A DNA stretch of 64,000 nt, taken from Armatimonadota bacterium. GTDB taxonomy: Bacteria; Armatimonadota; UBA5829; DTJY01. A model generated the notes under the pieces. That model saw only the letters and a list, made by a program, of their open reading frames with translations, did not search any database and had not been told where the DNA came from. The position numbers were made by a program, and so were the translations under genes. Location of the stretch: NCBI GenBank assembly GCA_023511795.1, contig JAIMAU010000002.1, forward strand, positions 186,001 through 250,000, in the 5' to 3' direction. This document shows, piece by piece, positions 16,653 to 25,337 of the stretch (the stretch's first letter is position 1; each line of letters begins with the position of its first letter).

Positions 16653-17936
16653 TTATTTTTGGAATTGCGGCAAATATGCCGCTTCTAGCGCAAGAAGTTC
16701 GTCTAGAATTTTCTCCGCTGAGTCAACCGAATTTACGACTGGGTCAGCAAGCAGAGCTTGGAGTGCAATCTGTCGTGAGCCTGTAACTGCTGCGTCAACT
16801 ACCAGCTCCTGAACTCCGATTTGTGTGTTGCACATAGCGGCTATCCCCGCCGGCAAAGCGCCAACCGAGATTCCAGAGATGCCGGCGCCACTTATGACTG
16901 CTGGTACTTCAACAATGGCATCCATTGGCAGGTTTGGGATAAGGCCGTCGTTTGGGATATTCACTGCAAGTTCGACGTGGTTGCTATTAGTAATAATCCC
17001 CTCGATAATGCTAAATGCGCGTTCGCCGGAGCGGTGCTCAATTAGAGGTGTAACAGGTTCATCATTCCGCAGAATTCTCGCAATGCGCTCACTAATGTCT
17101 GCCTTGTACCTTTCCGAGCCAGCAAAGTCAAAACCTTTTAGACCACAATACTCCCAAGCGAATGGCAAGTATTCGCCAATGTGGTCGTCGCCAGGTGATG
17201 GATAATAGCCAAAAGTATCGAACATCTTCCTCGATAGCGGTTGGAAGCTTGGATCGTAGTCCTCTAGCTTTTCGCGAAGGAGCGGGTATGCATCTTCCCC
17301 GGTGTCCTTGAAGCGGAGGTCCAGAATCCATGTAAAGTGGTTCAATCCGGCTGCCTTAGCGTCAAGGTTTTCTTGGTCAACTTCCATAACCTTGGAAAGT
17401 CGCCAAAGTTCGCCGGCAATTCCATGACATAAGCCAACGAAGGAAACGTTGGTATATCGGTTTACCGCCATTGAGATGCGGGGCACGGGGTTGGTAAAGT
17501 TAAACACAAGAGCGTTCGGGCATAACCTTTCAATATCATGGCAGATATCAAGAATTATTGGGATATTTCGCATCGCATGGAAAAGTCCGCCTGGTCCGCC
17601 ATTTTCTCCAAGCACTTGCTTGACCCCATACTTAAGCGGGATTTCGAAGTCAAGTTTCCAAAGTTCATTCCGTCGAACCGCAATTGAGATGACGACAAAG
17701 TCTGCGTCTGGCAGTGCTCTTGTGCGGTCTGTTGTTTGTTCAATATTCAAGCCAGCGTCAGCTTGGTCGTTCATCTTTCGGGCGATGGTACCCATTGCCT
17801 CAAGTGCGGCACTGTCTATGTCAACAAGACAAACCGTGCTACCTTTAAGACATGGTATATTGACAAGATCGCTTAGAGCGCCGAGTCCAAAGGAAGCGCT
17901 ACCGACGCCAATCAGGACTATCTTCACGTTTCTCAT
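16653..17936 (-). CDS. GH4 family glycosidase (NAD- and divalent-metal-dependent)
   Basis: 427 residues. GH4 enzymes (alpha-glucosidases, alpha-galactosidases, 6-phospho-glucosidases) cleave by an NAD-dependent redox-elimination route. Visible hallmarks are the Rossmann start KIVLIGVGSASFG (5-17), Asp39 ending the second strand, NFTNP (146-150), Cys170-His171 in GLCHG (metal ligands) and Asn199-His200. Cytoplasmic. AAGGAGGC precedes the ATG by about 6 nt. Its 3' end faces the cytochrome gene with only 11 bp between stops. Substrate stereochemistry cannot be read from the sequence. It could belong to the LplD/alpha-galacturonidase branch, judging from its position in a polysaccharide-using genome, but this is uncertain. 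Confidence 0.9.
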   Translation of the reverse strand: MRNVKIVLIGVGSASFGLGALSDLVNIPCLKGSTVCLVDIDSAALEAMGTIARKMNDQADAGLNIEQTTDRTRALPDADFVVISIAVRRNELWKLDFEIPLKYGVKQVLGENGGPGGLFHAMRNIPIILDICHDIERLCPNALVFNFTNPVPRISMAVNRYTNVSFVGLCHGIAGELWRLSKVMEVDQENLDAKAAGLNHFTWILDLRFKDTGEDAYPLLREKLEDYDPSFQPLSRKMFDTFGYYPSPGDDHIGEYLPFAWEYCGLKGFDFAGSERYKADISERIARILRNDEPVTPLIEHRSGERAFSIIEGIITNSNHVELAVNIPNDGLIPNLPMDAIVEVPAVISGAGISGISVGALPAGIAAMCNTQIGVQELVVDAAVTGSRQIALQALLADPVVNSVDSAEKILDELLALEAAYLPQFQK

Positions 17937-18068
17937 TCAGAAGCCTCCTTTTTAATTTGCAATCCAAAAAGCGGCGAGTTGGTTAAATAACAATTTCAAT
18001 AAGTGATGCTACTAAACCTGTATGATGGCAATTAATCTATCGGGCTGTGGCAGTAAAGAGAACGAATA

Positions 18069-18077
18069 TGCTATAAT
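18069..18077 (+). promoter_or_regulatory. Extended -10 promoter for the symporter operon
   Basis: TGCTATAAT, an extended -10 match, 56 nt before the ATG at 18134. No convincing -35 box, as is common with extended -10 promoters. Confidence 0.5.
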
Positions 18078-18133
18078 TTTCGCAGATTGAGCATGGTTTT
18101 TTATAAAATTCCGGTCTTTTGAGGGAGTTTGCG

Positions 18134-19675
18134 ATGAACCAAAGAGAGCATTGGGCAAGCAGGATTGGATTAGTGCTTGCAATGGCCGGGAGCGCTGTTG
18201 GACTCGGCAACTTTTTAAGGTTTCCTGTTCAAGCCGCTGGGAATGGCGGTGGGGCCTTCATGATTCCTTATTTTGCCGCATTAATTCTATTGGCGGTGCC
18301 TCTAATGTGGGCAGAGTGGGCAATGGGCCGATTTGGAGGAGTTCGCGGTCATGGGACAACACCGGGCATTTTTAAGCTTTTGTGGCCTGGGCGCATATCT
18401 AAATATTTGGGTGTTCTTGGAATTGCTTTTCCACTTACAGTTCTTATTTGGTATACCTACGTTGAGTCATGGACGTTAGCATACAGTTATTTTTCGCTTA
18501 CCGGTGCATATGCAGGAATTGAGACGCGTGAAAGAATGGCGCAATTTCTAAGCAATTTTCTAGGCGGCGGCGGATATGCGACTGCGTATATTTTCTTTAT
18601 AATCACAATTTTACTCAATTTTGTTGTCATCTATCGTGGAATCACCCGAGGTATTGAGGCGCTAGCGAAGATTGCCATGCCAATCCTTTTCCTCTTTGCA
18701 GTCATTCTCGTCATAAGAGTTTTTACTCTTCGTGGAGTAACACCTGAACATCCAGATTGGAATGTTGTCAACGGCTTGGCGTTCTTGTGGAATCCTAGAT
18801 TTGAAAAGCTTGGCGACTTAAGGATATGGCTTGCGGCTGCTGGACAAGTATTCTTCACGCTGAGCCTTGGGTATGGTGTAATCCAAACATATGCTTCTTA
18901 TGTTAGGAAGAATGACGACATTGCATTAAGTGGTCTGGCGACTACTGCCACAAATGAGTTTGCAGAGGTGGTTCTCGGCGGCTCGCTTGCGATACCCCTT
19001 GCATTTGCATTTTTCGGCCCCGTTGCGATGAGTGAGATAGCAAAAGCGGGTGCCTTTGACTTGGGTTTTATGTCAATGCCCATTGTTTTTGGACATTTGC
19101 CATTAGGGTGGTTGCTGGGGGCACTTTGGTTTGGCTTGCTTTTCTTCGCGGGTATTACATCCTCTGTATCTTTGGCTCAACCTGCGGTGGCATTTCTTGA
19201 GGATGAGCTTGGCTGGTCGAGAAAAAGGTCAAGTATCAGTCTATTTGTGCTAGTTTTTATAGCATGTCAATGCGTAATATTTGGAAAGGGATTCTTGGAC
19301 GAGCTTGATTTTCTTTCCGGAACAGCTGGAATTGTGCTTTTTGCTGCAATTGAAGTAATCATATTCGCATGGATATTTGGAATGGAAAGGGGTTGGGAGG
19401 AGATAACTTCTGGAGCCGACATAAGAGTTCCGAGGATATTTTACTATGTCCTCAAGTATGTGACCCCTTTGTACTTGATTGGAGTGCTCGCAGGGTTCAT
19501 AATTCAGCAGGGATTTGACGTGATAACCCTTAGCGGCACCCCACCGGAACAAATCCCATGGAAGTGGGGTGCACGGGCGCTTGTATTTGGACTGATTATT
19601 GCAATGATAATACTTGTCAGGTTTTCCAAGCGTTTAAGGGGAGAGGTGGAAAATGGTGAATCAGGAAATGGTTAA
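18134..19675 (+). CDS. Sodium-dependent amino-acid/neurotransmitter symporter (NSS/SNF family)
   Basis: 513 residues, about 12 hydrophobic segments; inner membrane. The first helix carries the NSS signature GLGNFLRFPVQAAGNGGGAF (sodium and substrate site) and is followed by IPYFAALILLAVPLMWAEWAMG. It should import an amino acid or related compound with Na+. The ATG at 18134 has GAGGGAG 7 nt upstream, so it is preferred to a TTG at 18119. The 3' end overlaps by 23 nt a 50-residue single-helix protein, the same arrangement known for the MetP/MetS type of NSS transporter. The substrate (methionine/alanine or other) is unproven. Confidence 0.93.
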   Translation: MNQREHWASRIGLVLAMAGSAVGLGNFLRFPVQAAGNGGGAFMIPYFAALILLAVPLMWAEWAMGRFGGVRGHGTTPGIFKLLWPGRISKYLGVLGIAFPLTVLIWYTYVESWTLAYSYFSLTGAYAGIETRERMAQFLSNFLGGGGYATAYIFFIITILLNFVVIYRGITRGIEALAKIAMPILFLFAVILVIRVFTLRGVTPEHPDWNVVNGLAFLWNPRFEKLGDLRIWLAAAGQVFFTLSLGYGVIQTYASYVRKNDDIALSGLATTATNEFAEVVLGGSLAIPLAFAFFGPVAMSEIAKAGAFDLGFMSMPIVFGHLPLGWLLGALWFGLLFFAGITSSVSLAQPAVAFLEDELGWSRKRSSISLFVLVFIACQCVIFGKGFLDELDFLSGTAGIVLFAAIEVIIFAWIFGMERGWEEITSGADIRVPRIFYYVLKYVTPLYLIGVLAGFIIQQGFDVITLSGTPPEQIPWKWGARALVFGLIIAMIILVRFSKRLRGEVENGESGNG

Positions 19676-19805
19676 CATGACTACCGCTGGCTGGGTGTTT
19701 ATGATTACATCATGGGTAGTTATTACAGTATTGTGCGCCTATTGCATCTTTAAAATCCTGAGCTCAAAAAAACCGGCGGGCGAAGATGTAACGCCTTTGG
19801 AGTAG
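19653..19805 (+). CDS. 50-residue small subunit of the NSS symporter (MetS-like)
   Basis: Starts with ATG inside the last codons of the symporter (23-nt overlap; GAGAGGTGG is 5-8 nt upstream) and ends in TAG. Contains one hydrophobic segment, WVFMITSWVVITVLCAYCIF (residues 14-33), followed by KILSSKKPAGED, i.e. a single transmembrane helix with a positive tail. Known methionine/alanine importers of the NSS family need such a small partner (MetS, about 60 residues), encoded directly behind the large subunit. Assignment rests on size, topology and position. Confidence 0.75.
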   Translation: MVNQEMVNMTTAGWVFMITSWVVITVLCAYCIFKILSSKKPAGEDVTPLE

Positions 19806-19839
19806 CCCTCCTATATAGCTTGGAAGGTGGCGAATAATA

Positions 19840-20751
19840 ATGCGCTTTGTTCGAGTCAGCTTAATCGTTCTGATGGCATTAATTTTGGCTTCATTGTCGA
19901 TAATATCGTTCTGCGCCGAGGAGGCATCACCTGAGTTAAGTCCTCGTCAACTTGGACAGCAGGTGGATGTGCTTCAGATGGTTTCAGATTTGCAGTTGGA
20001 TGAGAACCAAATCAAGGTGCTTGCCTCGAAAGCTATGGCGCTTAAGCAGAAGCGAGAGGAGCTTCAAAAGCGCGAGGATGAAATTCTCGCCTCAATCAAA
20101 GAACCTCTTCGCCAAATGAGAGATAAGCTTGCAGCAGGCCAACCTGTACCTTCGTCGGTTTCGAGTGTTGCCGAGGCAAAGCTAAAGGAACTTCAAGAGC
20201 TTAGGATGAGTTATCAAAAGGAGCTTATGTCTGCGGCTGGTGCTGTGAACCAATTAATGACCGAGAAGCAAATACGCATTCTTACAAGAAACCCGGAGGC
20301 TCAAAAGCGGGCGGCTGAAATCGTTGCGGAAGTTCGATCTACTCCTGAGGAAAGGTGGCCCCAGAAGCTATCGGAGCTGACCGCCGAGTTAGTTGAAATC
20401 GGCAAGGTGGATAAAAAGGTAGAATGGGACAAAGCTGAGAAGGAAAAGCTAAAAGGTTTGACTGGCGAGGAGCGTGAAAACGCGCGCAAGGAGCTTGAGA
20501 AGCAGAAAGAAACCGATGTCAAGCAGATGGAAACTGAAATTAGTCAGCTGTTGACTAAAATACGGGTGGCGGATTCTAAGCTTAGGCAAATAGCAATTAA
20601 TAATGTATGCTCATACCTCAGGCCAAAGCTAGAAGTCCGGATGCAATTGTTTGACATGTTGGTGGGAATCCTAAACAATCCAGGCGCGGCAGATGCGCTG
20701 AATGCCCGTGTTGCCCATCTCACAACGGCAGATAACGGCTCGGATAAGTAA
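19840..20751 (+). CDS. Secreted coiled-coil protein, 303 aa, function unknown
   Basis: Signal peptide 1-25 (ends SFCAEE). The rest is almost entirely helical and highly charged, with heptad-like stretches at about 55-140 (KQKREELQKREDEIL) and 180-245. The LQLDENQIKVL and MTEKQIRIL segments resemble the LTxxQ-type helices of Spy/CpxP periplasmic proteins. It may be a periplasmic chaperone or stress protein, but this is only a resemblance. Start ATG with GGAAGGTGG 8 nt upstream, 34 nt after the symporter small subunit. A terminator follows. Confidence 0.7.
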   Translation: MRFVRVSLIVLMALILASLSIISFCAEEASPELSPRQLGQQVDVLQMVSDLQLDENQIKVLASKAMALKQKREELQKREDEILASIKEPLRQMRDKLAAGQPVPSSVSSVAEAKLKELQELRMSYQKELMSAAGAVNQLMTEKQIRILTRNPEAQKRAAEIVAEVRSTPEERWPQKLSELTAELVEIGKVDKKVEWDKAEKEKLKGLTGEERENARKELEKQKETDVKQMETEISQLLTKIRVADSKLRQIAINNVCSYLRPKLEVRMQLFDMLVGILNNPGAADALNARVAHLTTADNGSDK

Positions 20752-20758
20752 AAGCAAT

Positions 20759-20804
20759 CCGGCCGCTGGATATGCAATTTGGACTAGAACATATCCGTGG
20801 CCGG
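20759..20804. terminator. Bidirectional terminator hairpin
   Basis: CCGGCC/GGCCGG outer stem (6 bp), small internal loop, GGATATG/CATATCC inner stem (7 bp), 15-nt loop. Lies between convergent genes. Confidence 0.65.
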
Positions 20805-20870
20805 TAAATTTCCAATTCAATCCGATTGCTCCGCAAACGTTAAAATTTGGATTGGCTTAAGTGCTTGTAA

Positions 20871-21527
20871 CTATGGGGTCTCGAATATTAGAGCAATCTT
20901 GTCTACAAAGCTTTCGACCCAATACCCATGCCAGGCAGCCATGCTCTCTGCCGAAGGGAAATCGTCTGGAAGCCCGAGCGTCCTTAGGCTCTGGGATTGT
21001 GCATCCCACCACCACGCTACAGTTGAAAGCCATCCGTGTGTGCGACCTGCGGTTTCAAGGTTTACAGTTATATTGCCGTCTGTGACTTTTGCGTCTGCCC
21101 ACGTGAATTCGCGGTTGAAAGGATTTCCCATCAAAGTCCATCCTGTCTTCGGCAGGCTAACCCATATATCCATTGATTCATTGTCATTTAGCCCTTCATA
21201 AGAGAATCTGCAGGATGTATCCGAATTCAGCCAGTACCCATCGGTTAAGAGCATGCCGCCGAATTCGTATGGCGCCCACTCGTCATAGAGGACGAAAGAT
21301 TTCGTAGCCGCATCAAAGCGGTAGAGTTTGACTGGAGTGATGGGAACACTTCCAAAGACTGAGGGTGGGTCTGGATTAAGTGGGATTCCTGGTAAGGCAA
21401 TTAGGTTCCATCCTGGCCAAATCGCATCTGGACTCCCTTCTATTGGAGAGGTGAACGTTGTGATGCCAGCAGTAGCAGGGACTGCAATTGTCATTATTGC
21501 TAGCGCTAAAATCAAAAACTTTTTCAT
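20871..21527 (-). CDS. Secreted beta-rich protein, 218 aa, function unknown
   Basis: Signal peptide 1-20 (LALAIMTIAVPATAG). Two similar halves each begin with a Trp motif: WPGWNLIALPGIPL near residue 37 and KTGWTLMGNPFN near residue 130. Each half ends in a G-x-W pattern (TDGYWLNSD and WHGYWVES), which indicates a tandem duplicated beta domain. Such GWN-L-G-P repeats occur in secreted proteins of several environmental phyla and are not tied to a known activity. A consensus promoter lies directly upstream, suggesting strong expression. Confidence 0.7.
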   Translation of the reverse strand: MKKFLILALAIMTIAVPATAGITTFTSPIEGSPDAIWPGWNLIALPGIPLNPDPPSVFGSVPITPVKLYRFDAATKSFVLYDEWAPYEFGGMLLTDGYWLNSDTSCRFSYEGLNDNESMDIWVSLPKTGWTLMGNPFNREFTWADAKVTDGNITVNLETAGRTHGWLSTVAWWWDAQSQSLRTLGLPDDFPSAESMAAWHGYWVESFVDKIALIFETP

Positions 21528-21550
21528 TGGCCTCAGCCTCCCATTGGCAG

Positions 21551-21579
21551 ATTATATGACTGCCCTTATGCTTTGTCAA
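21551..21579 (-). promoter_or_regulatory. Perfect consensus sigma-70 promoter
   Basis: On the minus strand TTGACA, 17-nt spacer, TATAAT, 24 nt before the ATG at 21527. All 12 consensus bases match. Confidence 0.85.
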
Positions 21580-22041
21580 TACTTTGCTTAGCTTCCACTG
21601 AGCTTGAGCTTTGTTCGTCGGTGATAAGCTTAAAATTAATAATATTCTTCTTATTCAATTTAGCACTTCTAAACGCTCCAGGCAACAGGTAAAAATACCT
21701 AAATTTTCCGCATTTTTTATACCATGCAAGTTTGTGAGGTTTACTCCGATCAAAAAGGCGTTCCTTTATTAAGATATTAGGCAGTTGACTTATAAAAAAT
21801 TATGTTTGCAAAAAATCTGGCAAAGGCATTCCCATTTCAATGACTGTTTTTATGCCAACTTTACTAAGAAATTTTACGTTATATACCCAGAGTAATGATA
21901 AGTTTCACCAAAATGTCTTGCCAAGATATTTTTGCTCTAGGTTCATTGGTCATCCTTAAGCTTTTAACCAGACCGGGAAATTCCAAAGGTTTTGCACGAG
22001 GCGTTCTACCACCTATTGGGAGGAAAGGAACTACTTGTTCG
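21580..22041. other. 462-bp AT-rich intergenic stretch
   Basis: Lies between the divergent secreted-protein and acetyltransferase genes. I see no convincing ORF, RNA gene or repeat. It is AT-rich and probably regulatory or non-functional. Confidence 0.4.
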
Positions 22042-22047
22042 TATAAT
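22042..22047 (+). promoter_or_regulatory. -10 box of a near-leaderless promoter
   Basis: TATAAT 14 nt before the GTG start of the acetyltransferase, which predicts a 5' leader of only about 5-8 nt. No Shine-Dalgarno sequence in between. The -35 is weak. Confidence 0.45.
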
Positions 22048-22061
22048 AGATTTTTGGTGTA

Positions 22062-22715
22062 GTGAAAATGAAGATAGTTTTGAAAGAGGTTTTTCCTTCG
22101 GCCGAAGGGTTCGACAAGTTGATGGAAAAGGTGGAGTGGCTCTATGAGGAATCGTTTCCACCGCCAGAACGACATCCGTTTAACAAATTACGCACTTTGC
22201 TTGAGAAAGAAGAAGTTCCAAGGCGGACTCGCATGATTGTAGCATTGGACAACGATGAAGTCGTTGGCTTAAGTATTTTTCAGTTTGCGCCAGAGGCTCG
22301 ACTCGGTTACCTTTGGTATTTGTGTGTTGCACCTTCAGCAAGGAGGTTGGGTTTGGGCTCTCGTCTCTATCAGAGAACTCTGGAACTGCTTGCACAAGAT
22401 GGTGCCACGAGCATGATTTTCGAGGTTGATCCGATTTCGACGCCGCCACATCCAATATATGGGGACCCAGTTAAACGCCTGCGCTTTTACGAAAGGCTTG
22501 GTGCGCGAATAATCATTGGCTATGAGTTCTTTCAAAAGCCGATACCGCCGCATGACGAGGTAAGGCTCGACCTTATGCTCCATATTTTGGATGGAAGCAA
22601 GTGTGATGGCCCAAAAGTAGCTCGCATTATTGAGGATTGGCTTTGGTATCTCAAGGGTCGAAAAGAGGAAGTTCCTTTGGATGTACGGTTAGGCTCATTA
22701 GAAGAATTACTTTGA
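22062..22715 (+). CDS. GNAT-family N-acetyltransferase
   Basis: 217 residues. The central GNAT fold is seen in RTRMIVALDNDEVVGLS (strands 2-3), YLWYLCVAPSARRLGLGSRLY, where the R-R-L-G-L-G-S segment is the acetyl-CoA pyrophosphate loop, and RLRFYERLGARII near residue 145. About 55 C-terminal residues extend past the usual domain. Substrate unknown. GTG at 22062 and ATG at 22068 are both possible starts; neither has a ribosome site, in line with a near-leaderless mRNA. A strong terminator follows. Confidence 0.85.
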   Translation: MKMKIVLKEVFPSAEGFDKLMEKVEWLYEESFPPPERHPFNKLRTLLEKEEVPRRTRMIVALDNDEVVGLSIFQFAPEARLGYLWYLCVAPSARRLGLGSRLYQRTLELLAQDGATSMIFEVDPISTPPHPIYGDPVKRLRFYERLGARIIIGYEFFQKPIPPHDEVRLDLMLHILDGSKCDGPKVARIIEDWLWYLKGRKEEVPLDVRLGSLEELL

Positions 22716-22738
22716 TTGGAATCTATAGTAAAGTATTG

Positions 22739-22779
22739 GCAAACGCCCACACTTCTGCCGTGAAGCTGTGGGCGTTTGC
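22739..22779 (+). terminator. Strong terminator hairpin
   Basis: 13-bp perfect stem GCAAACGCCCACA / TGTGGGCGTTTGC with a 15-nt loop, between the acetyltransferase and a convergent small gene. Confidence 0.8.
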
Positions 22780-22842
22780 ATAAGGGATTTACATTGTCAA
22801 CATTGCAAGCGAGTCGCCTTTAAGTTAATTCAGAAACTTTGC

Positions 22843-23031
22843 CTAATAGTCTTCGTAAAAATCTTCATCTGCTAAAGCATGGGCTTTTGCAACTAGCCGG
22901 GCTTTTTCTTTTGAGCGCTTTTTCTTTCTCATATCGCAGTTCTCTTCCCAGCCACCACATTTGCAGGACTCGCCAGTCATATCACACCATTGGACCTCAC
23001 CGGCTCTCCACCAGAAATGGCACTCGGACAT
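22843..23031 (-). CDS. Small cysteine-rich protein, 62 aa
   Basis: Starts MSECHFWWRAGEVQWCD with GAGGGAGG just upstream; an earlier in-frame start at 23079 is less likely. Five Cys (residues 4, 17, 23, 25, 31) and His5 crowd the first half (GESCKCGGWEENC), suggesting a bound Zn or Fe. The second half is strongly basic (RKKKRSKEKARL), then acidic at the end (DEDFYEDY). A nucleic-acid-binding zinc-ribbon-like role is conceivable. No family recognised. Confidence 0.6.
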   Translation of the reverse strand: MSECHFWWRAGEVQWCDMTGESCKCGGWEENCDMRKKKRSKEKARLVAKAHALADEDFYEDY

Positions 23032-23167
23032 CAGAACCTCCCTCGATAGATAGTAACGGACACAGCCGTTACTTTGCACTCATTTGGGATTATCGGAAAA
23101 CCAACTGAGGGTTTGGAGGCGATTAGTACTCGCAAAAATACTGGTTTCTTAAATATATAGGGGTTGC

Positions 23168-23194
23168 GGAGCGTTCAGCTTGGCCGAACGCTCC
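23168..23194 (-). terminator. Terminator hairpin
   Basis: 9-bp stem GGAGCGTTC / GAACGCTCC with a 9-nt loop, just downstream of the DUF4382 gene on the minus strand. Confidence 0.65.
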
Positions 23195-23205
23195 TATGGT
23201 TGGCA

Positions 23206-24054
23206 CTACTGAAGCGTTACAAGAATTGTACCAAGATCGATTTCGGGTGGTGTGATTGCTTGGCCTGTAATTTCTTTTACAACCGTGCCATTGAAGATGA
23301 TTTGGAAATCATAGTTTCCTTGCGGAAGGACTGAGATTGTGAATAATCCTATCAGTGGATTGGCGTCCGAGGGTTCAATATCAGCAGTGGAGATTAGGAA
23401 CTCTGCCTCACCAATATGGCCAGCGGCATAGACATTGATGACGGCGTCGTCAGGTATCGGTTGGGGTGTGCCACTTTGGTCTTTCACCTCAACTTTGCCG
23501 AATACTTTGGTTGCAATGTTCAAAGGCGACATTGTTAGCTTGGGTATGAGCATGAAGTTAGAGCTCCCAGGTGGGTTATTTACAAAGGACCTGCCGGCAT
23601 TGAAGTCGAGGATTATGGCACACAGCTGGCCAGGCTCAACTGTGAACTCGCCAACACACTTAACACCGGTTTGCTCAACATTTCTAAGATTAACATCGTA
23701 CCTGTCGGCTCCTTTTACTATCTCAGCCGAATCGAGCATAAGACGGATTTGAGTATAATGGCCACTTGAAAGTGGTGCATCGACAAGCAGGAGCGGAGGA
23801 TTACCAGAAGCATGGTCTAGAAGGTTCACTTTTAGTGGTATGTCGTACGTTTTAACGTTGGTCCAGCTGCCGCCTGCCTTATGTACATCTATGCTCTTTA
23901 TACTAATGTTGATCTGGTCGGCATCGAATGGGGCATCCGTCAAGGATATTTGAATATGCCCGTTTCTGCTTGATCCACCGCAACCTGTAAGGGCCCATGC
24001 ACATATTGTCGCTATCCCAAAAATAATGAGAATTCTCACTGTTTTGCGTCCCAT
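23206..24054 (-). CDS. DUF4382 domain lipoprotein
   Basis: 282 residues. The signal ends in LTGC followed by GGSSR, a lipoprotein signal, so it is membrane-anchored outside the cytoplasm. Residues 32-170 match the DUF4382 pattern: ISLTDAPFDADQINISIKSI, then LLVDAPLSSGHYTQIRLML and VKCVGEFTVEPGQ. A second beta domain (KVFGKVEVKDQSGTPQPIPDD) looks like a carboxypeptidase-regulatory-like sandwich. Role unknown. The gene follows the DegT/deacetylase pair by 20 nt, so it may be co-transcribed with it. Confidence 0.8.
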   Translation of the reverse strand: MGRKTVRILIIFGIATICAWALTGCGGSSRNGHIQISLTDAPFDADQINISIKSIDVHKAGGSWTNVKTYDIPLKVNLLDHASGNPPLLLVDAPLSSGHYTQIRLMLDSAEIVKGADRYDVNLRNVEQTGVKCVGEFTVEPGQLCAIILDFNAGRSFVNNPPGSSNFMLIPKLTMSPLNIATKVFGKVEVKDQSGTPQPIPDDAVINVYAAGHIGEAEFLISTADIEPSDANPLIGLFTISVLPQGNYDFQIIFNGTVVKEITGQAITPPEIDLGTILVTLQ

Positions 24055-24074
24055 AATTAATCCTTCCTTTCTTT

Positions 24075-25337
24075 TTACAGCATTGCTGTCATTACTTTGT
24101 TTATACCGAAGGCAATTGCATCACAATCCTCTGGGCTAAGAAGTGGGCTAACGTTTAAGTGTATTGCCCTGCCAAGATAATCTAGTGTCTGTGGACACAT
24201 ATCTGGTGAATACTCGACATTTCCCTTGTAAAAAGCGCAGGTGAAGGGACATCCTTTTTGCACATCAGGGGTCTTTGATAAAATTTCAACCCAACTAGTG
24301 TAAATATGGCGGTCTGGAATACCTTGATTGTAGATTGTCCCGGCGCCAATACCTTCTTTTTGGAGTGCGGCCGCAACTTGTTTTGCTATCTCGGAGTTCG
24401 GCATAAACATAACCAAGCTAAGACCTGCCTCACCTTTTTCATCGTAAATCTTGCGAAATTCCAAACCTTTCTTAGGTTCAATTTGGCTCTTAATCCGACG
24501 CTTGTTTTCTCGCATCCGTGCAAGTAAATCTTCCAGCTTTGAAAGCTGAACGAGGGCTAGAGCACCAGCAAGCTCGCTCATGCGGAAGTTTACGCCTGGG
24601 AAGATGGCCATGCCTGTGTCTTTGCCCCAGAAGCGAACGGCAGCGTCATGATACATGCGTGCTTTGTCGTATATATCCGAATTATCAGTAACAACGACTC
24701 CGCCTTCACCCGAGGTAATAACCTTGTACATTTGCAAGCTAAAACAGCCGACATCGCCAAAAGTACCAAGCGGCTTGCCTTTGTAGCTTGCACCACACGA
24801 TTGGGCTACGTCCTCAATTATTTTTATGCCATGCTTTTTTGCAATGTTTGTTATTCGGTCCATGTCGCAGGGAGTTCCACGCATATGGACTGGCATTACA
24901 GCTTTCGTGTATTTTGTAATCTTGCGTTCGAAATCATTCGGGTCGAGCGTAAGTGAACTATCAACTTCAGCGATGACTGGGATAGCTTTCGCTGCAATTA
25001 CTGCAGCAGGCGACGCAACGAACGTATATGCTGGCACTATAACCTCATCGCCTGGCCCAATTCCCGCTCCCACGAGGCCTGCAATGAGAGAGCTTGTTCC
25101 TGAATTAACTGCTAAGGCATGTTTTGCGCCAATATGAGCTGAAAATCTTTCTTCAAACTCTTGCACTCTAGACTTTCGGTTCGGCGACCCGTAGTAGCGG
25201 AAGAGAATTTTTTCATCGAGCACCTCTAGAATGGCTTTCTTTTCTGCCTCTCCTATTTCCCATGCGCCTGGAAGCATTGGCGGTTCTGGAGTGGTTTTCG
25301 CAGGCGTGCCTCCTTCAATTGCCAGTTTGTTGTGCAT
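24075..25337 (-). CDS. DegT/DnrJ/EryC1/StrS family PLP aminotransferase (second copy)
   Basis: 420 residues. Asp176 (IIEDVAQSCGASYKG) contacts the PLP nitrogen and Lys205 in CFSLQMYKVITSGEGG should bind PLP. GPGDEVIVPAYTFVASPAAV (94-113) is the substrate/phosphate region typical of sugar and cyclitol aminotransferases. Its start lies inside the end of the upstream polysaccharide-deacetylase-like gene (23-nt overlap), so the two are co-translated and may act on the same amino-sugar. The degree of similarity to the copy at 5141 is moderate; they are paralogues, not duplicates. Confidence 0.9.
   Translation of the reverse strand: MHNKLAIEGGTPAKTTPEPPMLPGAWEIGEAEKKAILEVLDEKILFRYYGSPNRKSRVQEFEERFSAHIGAKHALAVNSGTSSLIAGLVGAGIGPGDEVIVPAYTFVASPAAVIAAKAIPVIAEVDSSLTLDPNDFERKITKYTKAVMPVHMRGTPCDMDRITNIAKKHGIKIIEDVAQSCGASYKGKPLGTFGDVGCFSLQMYKVITSGEGGVVVTDNSDIYDKARMYHDAAVRFWGKDTGMAIFPGVNFRMSELAGALALVQLSKLEDLLARMRENKRRIKSQIEPKKGLEFRKIYDEKGEAGLSLVMFMPNSEIAKQVAAALQKEGIGAGTIYNQGIPDRHIYTSWVEILSKTPDVQKGCPFTCAFYKGNVEYSPDMCPQTLDYLGRAIHLNVSPLLSPEDCDAIAFGINKVMTAML

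Noticed and set aside
20797-21201. 134-codon plus-strand ORF
   Set aside because: Lies opposite the secreted 218-residue protein, which has a perfect promoter, ribosome site and signal peptide; this is a shadow frame.
21879-22175. 98-codon minus-strand ORF before the acetyltransferase
   Set aside because: Overlaps the GNAT gene start, low-complexity unlike neighbours, no ribosome site recognised.
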